NCBI GenBank assembly: GCA_023145555.1
Contig: JAGLDO010000167.1
Coordinates: 1-5,443, forward strand
Reading direction: 5' to 3'
Length of the DNA stretch: 5,443 nt
Source of the DNA: Bacteroidales bacterium
GTDB lineage: Bacteria > Bacteroidota > Bacteroidia > Bacteroidales > B39-G9
Part shown: piece after piece, positions 1 to 5,443 of the stretch
How positions within the stretch are numbered: the stretch's first letter is position 1
Layout of the letters: each line of letters opens with the position of its first letter
The notes under the pieces: generated by a model
Databases searched by the model: none
What the model saw: the letters and a program-made list of their open reading frames with translations, nothing else
Told to the model about the DNA's origin: nothing
Made by a program: the position numbers and the translations under genes

Positions 1-2858
1 GTTTGATTAAAACTCATATCAAAATCTAACTGTTTTGTACTAGGAATAATATTTCCGCTCATAACAAAAGTTTTAAACTTATCGTCAATTACAGAAGCAT
101 TAACATTTATCATTTTTGAATTATTGTCCCATTCGCTAATTGCATTAATGTCGCCAATTCTTTTTCCATTAATGAAAATATTTTTTATTTCGAATTTCGA
201 ATCAATAAGCAGGCTGTCGTATAAATTAGTAAGTTCTACATCACCGCTCATAATACCGGCAATCTTTAAATTATCATTATTTATAATTGTATTAATATTT
301 GAAAAATCAAGATTACTTATCCCTGTAAATAAAACATCATTTTTATTTTCCGATATTTTTCCATTTATTGAAATACGTTGATTCTTATTTTCTATAAGAA
401 AATTTTCAAATTTAAAACATGAAGAATCAACTTTAATGTTACTTTTATTAATAATCCACACACTATCGTTAATAATAATTTTTGATTTGGGGATTAAAAT
501 ATTGGCTGCTATTAGTTTTGGATTAGATGATTTAAAAAGCTCTGTGTTTACTTTTATGTCTCCGCTATATTGGGAAGTGTCTTTATTAAACCATTTTAAG
601 GCAAACCCGAGTTTGTTGTTTGTAACAGTTGATGATATACCAACATTTTTTAAACTGTACTTTTTTAAATAAGAAAGTTTCTTACATCCGGCATCAACAG
701 AAACAACACTGTTGTTTGAATTTAATTTGAAAGTGAAATCGGTAAACCTGTTGCCTGAAAAAACCAAGTTATTTGTTTTTGTTTCAACAAAAATCTTTTT
801 AACAGCTGATTTATAACCTCCGCTTATAAGTGTATTTTTGGCAATTTGAAGTTTTGGAAAAAAGATCTTTGTAATTGGGTTTACATCTTTTAAATTAATT
901 GTAAAATTAAAATTATTGATTATTGCCGAATCTTCAACAATCGTATCTTTCTTTAAAACAGGCAGGTAAACATAAATTAAATTTTTAAAAGACTTTATAA
1001 TAGATTTTGGTTTATAATTTCCAATAATTTCAGCATCAATCAAATCTGACTTAAGCAAAATATGATTAGAACTATCTTTTATTTCTGATAAGAACAAAAT
1101 TTCTTTAATATCTAACTCTTTATCATTCCTTAAAAGTTTTGTTTTATATATATTTATTTCACCGTCGGCATTATCAAAATAATCACCTTTAAACTTTGCG
1201 ATAAATAAAAAAGATAAATTCGATGAGCTGTCTTTTTTATCAATATTTAATTTGTATAAATTAACGTTTGCTATATCTGCAGTAAAATCGAATAAAGGAA
1301 TTTCTTGAGAAAAATCAACATCTCCCAAAAACTCCATTTCAAGATTTGGGTCATTAATAATTACGTTTCCTGTAAATTTTTTATTTGAAAGGTCACCATC
1401 AACTTCCACATTTTTTAACACATAATTATTAAATTCAATTTTACCCAAAGTTCCATTCAATCGGGCATTTACTTCTTTCTGTTTATAAACAGAACCATTA
1501 ATTGTTGTATTAAGATTAATATTTCCAAAAATTTTATTTTGATTTACTAATTTGCCTAAATTAAATTTCCGTGATTTAACACTTCCGTCAAAATTTATTT
1601 TTTCATTTTCTAAATTTGTTTTTATAGAAATATCTGTAGATATATCGCCCAAATCGGTGTTAAATTTACCATACGATACAAAGTCGTAAACAAAACCCGT
1701 TATATTTCCTTTATAAGTTATGTTTCCTAAATTGCCAATGCTTTTAGAAATTTTTAAATTCTTTTTTGATAAATTTTTATATAATTGTAATGTTTCTAAA
1801 TCCTTTTTATTTGTATACAACTTATTCACATTTAAATACATAAAAGTTTTTTCCAACTCAGGCAAACCTGTCATTGACAAATTTACATACAGGTAAGTTT
1901 GTTTACCATAATGAATTTTTAAGTTTCTTGCCCTGAATTTATTTACCTTTCCTTTTAAATTACCGGAGAAATAAAATGATTGATTTACATTTTTATAATT
2001 TGGTATAAAATATAATAAATCTAACAAGCCAATTTTCGATTCTCCAAAACGAACATTAAATCTGACCTTTCGTTTAAAATTACGAAAGTCAGATAATTCA
2101 TTAAATTTTAGGGTGAAAAATTTAGTATTAAAACTGCTCGCAGGAGTGTTTAACTGTAAATTGTTTAATACTATATTTTGTTGATATATTCTTGCCGAGA
2201 CAGAAAAATTATTTATTCTAAATCCACTTTTATCCTTTAATTTTAAATTATTAATTTTAAAATTAAAGGAATTTGTATCAACATAAATATCGTTTAAATT
2301 AAAATTTAATCCTGTTAAATATAAATCCTCAAAATTAATTAATTGGCTGTCGCTCATCACCCATCTCTCTGATTTATAAGAAAAACAAGAATTCGTAATT
2401 TTAAAGTTATTACAATAAAAATTCCATTCAGATTTTGTAGTATCAGACGAGTTAAAAGCATCATATAAAAAAGAATAATTATAATTATTAAGATAATCTT
2501 TGCTTATTTTCAAACAGGAGTTATCAAAAACAATACTTTTTAACATTAAACTTTTATTAGAATAATCTATTGATTTTAAACGGGCTTTCAGTTTTTTAAC
2601 ATATATGAGGGTATCATTAGATTGATCTGAAATATAAACACCTTTAAGAACAATCTGGTTAAAAAAGGCTATATCAACATTTTCGACAGAAACATTTATA
2701 TTATATTTTTTAGATAAAAAATGAGCAATACTTTTTGTAGCATAGGTCTGAATATAAGTGCTTTGTAAAATAACATACGAAGTTATCAGCCATAAAAAAA
2801 TGGCAAAAAAAGAAATTATTAATATTTTAGATGTTTTTTTAATAATTTTGGACTTTAT
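1..2858 (-). CDS. tamB: TamB-like translocation/assembly protein, N-terminal and central part (C-terminus outside window)
   Basis: I read this frame codon by codon and found no stop from 2858 to the left edge: 952 codons, continuing off the window. Numbering from the ATA at 2858, residues 1-11 are basic, 12-31 form one membrane anchor, and residues 70-90 carry the N-terminal pattern typical of Bacteroidetes TamB proteins (VLKGVYISDQSNDTL, then YVKKL). The rest is beta-rich, AsmA/TamB-like sequence with many short hydrophobic strands, for example GLP at 331-333, FLGDVDFS with PLFDF at 510-525, LLKSDLIDAEIIG at about 601-613 and a Trp-containing strand at 801. TamB-family proteins are anchored in the inner membrane and span the periplasm as a long hydrophobic groove, helping outer-membrane protein assembly or lipid transport. 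Family members are usually about 1,400-1,700 residues, so the C-terminal DUF490 part is probably missing here. The divergent tsaD neighbour supports the call. The start is uncertain: no ATG, GTG or TTG lies in frame near the N-terminus, and TGA directly precedes the ATA. The family call is firm; the exact start is not. Confidence 0.9.
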   Translation of the reverse strand, partial: MKSKIIKKTSKILIISFFAIFLWLITSYVILQSTYIQTYATKSIAHFLSKKYNINVSVENVDIAFFNQIVLKGVYISDQSNDTLIYVKKLKARLKSIDYSNKSLMLKSIVFDNSCLKISKDYLNNYNYSFLYDAFNSSDTTKSEWNFYCNNFKITNSCFSYKSERWVMSDSQLINFEDLYLTGLNFNLNDIYVDTNSFNFKINNLKLKDKSGFRINNFSVSARIYQQNIVLNNLQLNTPASSFNTKFFTLKFNELSDFRNFKRKVRFNVRFGESKIGLLDLLYFIPNYKNVNQSFYFSGNLKGKVNKFRARNLKIHYGKQTYLYVNLSMTGLPELEKTFMYLNVNKLYTNKKDLETLQLYKNLSKKNLKISKSIGNLGNITYKGNITGFVYDFVSYGKFNTDLGDISTDISIKTNLENEKINFDGSVKSRKFNLGKLVNQNKIFGNINLNTTINGSVYKQKEVNARLNGTLGKIEFNNYVLKNVEVDGDLSNKKFTGNVIINDPNLEMEFLGDVDFSQEIPLFDFTADIANVNLYKLNIDKKDSSSNLSFLFIAKFKGDYFDNADGEINIYKTKLLRNDKELDIKEILFLSEIKDSSNHILLKSDLIDAEIIGNYKPKSIIKSFKNLIYVYLPVLKKDTIVEDSAIINNFNFTINLKDVNPITKIFFPKLQIAKNTLISGGYKSAVKKIFVETKTNNLVFSGNRFTDFTFKLNSNNSVVSVDAGCKKLSYLKKYSLKNVGISSTVTNNKLGFALKWFNKDTSQYSGDIKVNTELFKSSNPKLIAANILIPKSKIIINDSVWIINKSNIKVDSSCFKFENFLIENKNQRISINGKISENKNDVLFTGISNLDFSNINTIINNDNLKIAGIMSGDVELTNLYDSLLIDSKFEIKNIFINGKRIGDINAISEWDNNSKMINVNASVIDDKFKTFVMSGNIIPSTKQLDFDMSFNQ

Positions 2859-2859
2859 T

Positions 2860-2867
2860 CAAAAATA
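2860..2867 (-). promoter_or_regulatory. possible Bacteroidetes -7 element at the tamB start
   Basis: On the minus strand the bases read TATTTTTG, which fits the TAnnTTTG -7 consensus of Bacteroidetes promoters. No clear TTG-type -33 element lies at the expected distance upstream. If functional, transcription would begin at or just inside the proposed coding start, giving an almost leaderless message. In DNA this AT-rich the match may be chance. Confidence 0.2.
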
Positions 2868-2896
2868 CGAAATTAAGGGCATAAAGTTAATAATAA

Positions 2897-2944
2897 GATT
2901 GTTAAATTGCTAAACTCTTAAACTCTTAAACTGTTAAATTGTTA
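2897..2944. repeat. degenerate 8-bp tandem repeat, six units
   Basis: Six consecutive 8-base units read gattgtta, aattgcta, aactctta, aactctta, aactgtta and aattgtta. The two central units are identical and the outer ones differ at one to three positions. The array lies in the spacer between the divergent tamB and tsaD genes, starting about 40 bases upstream of the tamB frame. It is a short minisatellite. Copy-number change could alter spacing in this promoter region, but nothing in the sequence shows a regulatory role. Confidence 0.75.
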
Positions 2945-3084
2945 TACAATAAACGATTAAATTTATAATTTTAATATAAGATTATTGCCATTGATAAAAC
3001 TTACTGTATCTGAAACATAAGGAAGTGTCGAATTTATTGTTATAAATAGTCATTGCTTGTCATTAATATTATTAGAAAAAAAAG

Positions 3085-3103
3085 TTCGGCTGAGCTTGCC
3101 GAA
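3085..3103 (+). repeat. perfect small inverted repeat in the tsaD leader
   Basis: TTCGGC (3085-3090) and GCCGAA (3098-3103) form a perfect 6-bp GC-containing stem with a 7-base loop, ending 16 bases before the tsaD start codon. It stands out against the very AT-rich spacer. No T-run follows on the plus strand. On the minus strand the stem is followed by eight T residues (complement of A at 3076-3083), so it could act as a terminator for minus-strand transcription. From memory, related sequences of the type CTTCGGCAAGCTCAGC are dispersed in many Bacteroidetes genomes, so it may be a copy of such a repeat rather than a tsaD-specific regulator. Confidence 0.6.
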
Positions 3104-3119
3104 GCACAAAATATAAACT

Positions 3120-4136
3120 ATGAGTATAATTTTAGGAATTGAGTCATCATGCGATGATACCTCAGCAGCAATTATTAAAGATGGAGTTCTTTTATCTAAT
3201 ACTATTGCCAATCAAGATGTTCATAAAGCTTATGGAGGTGTTGTTCCTGAATTAGCATCAAGAGCACATCAACAAAATATTGTTCCGGTTGTTGAACATG
3301 CAATAAAAAAAGCAAACATAGCCAAAAAAGATATTGATGGAATTGCTTTTACTCGTGGTCCGGGTTTGCTTGGCTCATTAATTGTTGGCACATCGTTTGC
3401 CAAAGGCTTTGCCTTAGCCAGAAATATTCCTTTAATTGAAGTGAACCACTTACAAGGTCACATTTTAGTTCATTTTATAAAACTCTTGAAAGAAGAAAAC
3501 AAAATGCCCGAATTCCCATTTTTATGTTTATTGGTTTCAGGCGGTCATTCCCAAATTGTGATTGTAAAAGACTATTTGGAGATGGAGGTAATAGGGCAAA
3601 CAATTGACGATGCCGCCGGAGAAGCTTTCGATAAATGCGCAAAAATACTTGGGCTACCTTATCCCGGAGGTCCTTTAATTGACAAGCTTGCAAAATCAGG
3701 AAATAAACATGCTTTTAAATTTACTAAGCCACGAATAAAAAATCTGGATTACAGTTTTAGCGGATTAAAAACTGCCTTTTTATATTTTATTAGAGATAAT
3801 ATTAAAGAAAATCCTGATTTTATTACCGCAAACAAAGCTGATCTTGCTGCTTCAATTCAATATACCATTATTGAAATATTAATGGATAAGTTAAAAAAAG
3901 CTATTAAGCAAACAGGAATAAAACAAATTGCTATTTCGGGTGGTGTTTCTGCTAATTCAGAGTTAAGAGACACCTTAGTATCAAATGCAAAAAATAATAA
4001 CTGGGATGTTTTTCTGCCAAATAAAGAATTTAGTACAGATAATGCAGCTATGATTGCTATTACCGGGTATTTTAAATATTTGAATAATGATTTTGTAGGG
4101 CAAGATGTTACGCCGCTTGCACGATTAAGTTTATAA
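3120..4136 (+). CDS. tsaD: tRNA N6-adenosine threonylcarbamoyltransferase TsaD
   Basis: TsaD transfers the threonylcarbamoyl group from threonylcarbamoyl-AMP to A37 of ANN-decoding tRNAs (t6A37), working in the cytoplasm with TsaB and TsaE after TsaC/TsaC2 makes the intermediate. The 338-residue length is typical of the family. The N-terminus GIESSCDDTSAA (6-17) is diagnostic. The metal-binding motif NHLQGH gives His110 and His114, and Asp307 in STDNAAM (305-311) is the expected third ligand. Nucleotide-binding and ASKHA-fold motifs are present: LVSGGHSQ (138-145), DDAAGEAFDK (163-172), PGGP (182-185), SFSGLKTA (212-219) and SGGVSANS (273-280). An in-frame TAA at 3114-3116, two codons upstream, fixes the ATG at 3120 as the start; no clear Shine-Dalgarno sequence precedes it. 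The gene looks complete and functional, ends in TAA, and is transcribed away from tamB. I saw no obvious TAnnTTTG promoter upstream. Confidence 0.98.
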   Translation: MSIILGIESSCDDTSAAIIKDGVLLSNTIANQDVHKAYGGVVPELASRAHQQNIVPVVEHAIKKANIAKKDIDGIAFTRGPGLLGSLIVGTSFAKGFALARNIPLIEVNHLQGHILVHFIKLLKEENKMPEFPFLCLLVSGGHSQIVIVKDYLEMEVIGQTIDDAAGEAFDKCAKILGLPYPGGPLIDKLAKSGNKHAFKFTKPRIKNLDYSFSGLKTAFLYFIRDNIKENPDFITANKADLAASIQYTIIEILMDKLKKAIKQTGIKQIAISGGVSANSELRDTLVSNAKNNNWDVFLPNKEFSTDNAAMIAITGYFKYLNNDFVGQDVTPLARLSL

Positions 4137-4160
4137 ATTGATTAGCATTGAAAAAAAATT

Positions 4161-4313
4161 AGACTATCAAATATTGAAGCCACTCCGAAAAATGTTTTTC
4201 GTCATTGCGATCCGCCAGCTGGCGGAGAAGCAATCCCTACATGTTTATTGTCAACAGATTGCTTCGGGCTTCACCCTCGCAATGACGGCTATGAAGCCTT
4301 TTCGAAGTAGTCT
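4161..4313. repeat. palindromic intergenic element (REP/MITE-like) downstream of tsaD
   Basis: A nested inverted repeat fills most of the spacer after tsaD. The outer ends are AGACTA (4161-4166) and TAGTCT (4308-4313). The main arms are CGTCATTGCGA (4200-4210) and TCGCAATGACG (4277-4287), an 11-bp perfect match. Inside them GAAGCAATC (4227-4235) pairs with GATTGCTTC (4257-4265). The left arm also holds a perfect 16-bp palindrome, TCCGCCAGCTGGCGGA (4211-4226), far richer in GC than its surroundings. From memory, GTCATTGCGA...GAAGCAATC sequences occur as dispersed non-coding repeats in many bacterial genomes, including Bacteroidetes. No target-site duplication is evident and no protein is encoded. 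If transcribed with tsaD it would form a strong 3' stem-loop, but no T-run follows as in a standard terminator. The core is certain; the outer limits are an estimate. Confidence 0.8.
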
Positions 4314-4399
4314 CAATATTATTACAATACAAATTATTTTATAAATAATGGTATATTGGATACTGACAAACCTTGATTATTTCTATTAATTTATTTAAC

Positions 4400-4407
4400 T
4401 ATCTTTG
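4400..4407 (+). promoter_or_regulatory. Bacteroidetes-type -7 promoter element of the TA pair
   Basis: TATCTTTG matches the TAnnTTTG -7 consensus exactly. It ends 16 bases before the antitoxin ATG at 4424, which would give a short leader. A TTG at 4373-4375 is a possible -33 element, though the 24-base gap is slightly longer than usual. No Shine-Dalgarno sequence is visible between the site and the ATG. Confidence 0.55.
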
Positions 4408-4423
4408 TAAAAAGCAATTTAAA

Positions 4424-4657
4424 ATGAATATACAGACAGAGAAACTCAGCTTAATAGAATGGATTGCAAAATTACAAGATTCTTCAATAATTGAAAAATT
4501 AAAGATGATTCATGATAATTATACAAAAACTTCTGATTGATGGGATGAAATATCTATTGAAGAAAAAAACTCAATTAATAGAGGATTAAAAGATATTGAA
4601 AAAGGAAACGTTCATTCCCACGAAACAGCGAAAAAATTTTATGAAAAATACTTATAA
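4424..4657 (+). pseudogene. antitoxin of a RelE/ParE-type TA pair, interrupted by an in-frame TGA
   Basis: The frame from ATG 4424 to TAA 4655-4657 has 77 codons and reads as one coherent small acidic/basic helical protein, except for TGA at codon 39 (4538-4540). The part before it ends in TKTSD; the part after reads WDEISIEEKNSI, then GLKDIEKG and the end KFYEKYL. Small Bacteroidetes antitoxins next to RelE/ParE toxins, as I recall them, often carry a tandem Trp here (WWDEIS), so TGA most simply replaces a TGG Trp codon through one base change. The stop would leave a 38-residue fragment without the C-terminal half, which normally binds the toxin. The end overlaps the toxin start by 17 bases, as is usual in TA operons. 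The family call rests on pattern and context, not on a search. UGA readthrough or a sequencing error are alternatives to true inactivation. Confidence 0.7.
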
Positions 4658-4944
4658 ATTAATTTGGTCGGAATGAGGCTTTGCTTGGACTTAAAGAGAT
4701 AATTAACTACTTAGAACTAAAATTCTCTGAAAAAGATACTCGAAAATTTGCTAAAAAATTTGACAAACAACTTAGTATTATTAGGACTAACCCAAAATTG
4801 TTTCCATTATCAACCGACTCAAATTCAGTAAGACGAGCTATTGTTGCTAAATTAACTTCAATCTATTTCGAAATAGACGAAGATATAATTAATTTAGTTT
4901 CAATATCTGACAATAGAAAAAACCTTGAAAACATAAAATTATAA
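4641..4944 (+). pseudogene. RelE/ParE superfamily toxin with a one-base frameshift near the N-terminus
   Basis: ATG 4641 opens MKNTYKLIWSE and then meets TGA at 4674-4676. Skipping a single T at 4674 restores the expected sequence SEEALLGLKEIINYLE and leads without interruption to TAA 4942-4944, giving a 100-residue protein of normal size for the family. Family features seen after the repair are a first beta strand (YKLIWSE), a helical hairpin (KEIINYLELKF through KFAKKFDKQLSII), NPKLFPLS, and the C-terminal sheet VRRAIVAKLTSIYFEID followed by LVSISDNRKN. Intact members cleave ribosome-bound mRNA or poison DNA gyrase; which of these applied here cannot be told. A TTG at 4681 could start an 87-codon version lacking the first strand, which is unlikely to be active. 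The gene was clearly translationally coupled to the antitoxin. Loss of toxin function fits the loss of the antitoxin. Confidence 0.8.
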
Positions 4945-4963
4945 AAGCTACAACTTTGCTCAA

Positions 4964-4994
4964 CATCAAGTCAAAAACAAACAGAGTTTTGATG
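4964..4994. terminator. weak AT-rich hairpin between convergent genes
   Basis: The 85-base gap between the toxin remnant and the LOG gene, which converge, holds two overlapping weak stems: CATCAA (4964-4969) with TTGATG (4989-4994), and TCAAAA (4971-4976) with TTTTGA (4987-4992). The stems share bases and are mostly A-T, and no U-tract follows directly. The position suits a bidirectional terminator, but the structure is poor. Confidence 0.2.
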
Positions 4995-5029
4995 AATTGC
5001 AAAAAATTTAGTATTCTCAAGTTTATAAA

Positions 5030-5443
5030 TTAATTCTCTTCAATAATCTTATCAATCCATTTACCAACTTTTGGAGCTTTATAATTATTCATCATTGAGA
5101 TAAGTTTTTCGGGAGATTCACTACTTATCAACATTTTTCTATGAGGCTCTAACAATAATTTTTCTTTAACCATGTTATCTAAAAGGGTAAACAAACTATC
5201 GTAAAATCCGTTTATATTTAAAATACCAATGGGTTTTTTGGTAAAACCCAATTGAGCTGCTGTAAGTGTTTCAAACAGCTCATCCATAGTTCCAAATCCT
5301 CCGGGCATAGTAATAAATCCATCAGCAAATTCACTCATTTTATCTTTACGCTCAAGCATGGTATCAACCTTTATTAACTTAGTAAGATTGTTAGGAGTAA
5401 GATGTTTTTGAGCTAAAAATTCGGTTATTACACCATAAGCCTC
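5030..5443 (-). CDS. LOG-family nucleotide phosphoribohydrolase, C-terminal part (N-terminus outside window)
   Basis: The frame is open from the right edge (5443) to TAA at 5032-5030, giving 137 residues, whereas the family (TIGR00730, cytokinin riboside 5'-monophosphate phosphoribohydrolase, 'lysine decarboxylase-like') is usually about 190. Roughly the first 55 residues, including the start of the Rossmann fold, lie outside. The diagnostic motif PGGFGTMDE occupies residues 47-55 of the visible part, preceded by the conserved MLERK (29-33), whose Arg and Lys belong to the active-site region. AAQLGF, KPIGILNINGFYD and EPHRKML follow in family order. The ATG at 5359-5357 is internal and not the start, because homologous sequence (YGVITEFLAQ) continues upstream of it in frame. 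These cytoplasmic enzymes split nucleoside 5'-monophosphates into base and ribose 5-phosphate. In bacteria outside plant-associated groups the physiological substrate is often unclear. The gene converges on the TA remnant and shows no sign of damage. Confidence 0.93.
   Translation of the reverse strand, partial: EAYGVITEFLAQKHLTPNNLTKLIKVDTMLERKDKMSEFADGFITMPGGFGTMDELFETLTAAQLGFTKKPIGILNINGFYDSLFTLLDNMVKEKLLLEPHRKMLISSESPEKLISMMNNYKAPKVGKWIDKIIEEN

Noticed and set aside
124..381. Plus-strand open frame of 85 codons
   Set aside because: It lies wholly antisense to the intact tamB frame, begins with TTG and resembles no family; it is a shadow of AT-rich coding sequence.
436..672. Plus-strand open frame of 78 codons
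   Set aside because: Also antisense to tamB, with hydrophobic low-complexity sequence and no promoter or start context.
3475..3693. Minus-strand open frame of 72 codons
   Set aside because: Antisense to the conserved core of tsaD, with no recognisable protein features.
4161..4313. CRISPR array or rho-independent terminator
   Set aside because: There are no regularly spaced direct repeats with spacers, and no T-run follows the stem.
4138..4344. Plus-strand open frame of 68 codons just after tsaD
   Set aside because: It runs straight through the palindromic non-coding element and begins at a non-ATG codon right after the tsaD stop; its translation reflects repeat sequence.
4681..4944. An independent 87-codon gene starting at TTG 4681
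   Set aside because: The normal toxin start (ATG 4641) and first beta strand are present upstream in a frame shifted by one base, so this is the rear part of the broken toxin gene.
5030..5359. A complete 109-residue LOG protein starting at ATG 5359
   Set aside because: Family sequence continues upstream in the same frame to the window edge, so the Met is internal and the gene is only cut by the window.

Overview
The window looks like chromosomal DNA from an AT-rich member of the Bacteroidota. Three things suggest this: a Bacteroidetes-type TamB gene divergent from tsaD (an arrangement I know from this phylum), a TAnnTTTG-type -7 promoter element ahead of a small operon, and start sites without clear Shine-Dalgarno sequences. 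Most of the DNA holds ordinary housekeeping genes. The unusual parts are a decayed toxin-antitoxin pair, non-coding repeats and an odd gene start.

Layout. Positions 1-2858 (minus strand) are one uninterrupted reading frame of 952 codons that leaves the window on the left. It is the N-terminal and central part of a TamB-like envelope protein. A 261-bp spacer follows, with an 8-bp tandem repeat (2897-2944) and a perfect small hairpin (3085-3103). Next comes an intact tsaD (3120-4136, plus strand), the t6A37 tRNA-modification enzyme. Downstream lies a roughly 150-bp palindromic, REP/MITE-like element (about 4161-4313). A promoter-like site (4400-4407) then precedes a RelE/ParE-type toxin-antitoxin pair (4424-4944). 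Both TA genes are disrupted: the antitoxin by an in-frame TGA, the toxin by a one-base insertion. A LOG-family nucleotide phosphoribohydrolase gene (5030-5443, minus strand) runs off the right edge.

How the genes relate. TamB acts in outer-membrane protein assembly or lipid transport, TsaD in decoding fidelity, and the LOG protein in nucleotide hydrolysis. They share no pathway, and their strand changes argue against a single operon. The TA pair and the palindromic element form a small accessory patch between tsaD and the LOG gene.

I did not find a convincing new multi-gene system. The observations most worth checking are the missing canonical start codon of the TamB gene (an ATG eight codons upstream is cut off by TGA), the two independent lesions in the TA pair, and the palindromic element behind tsaD.
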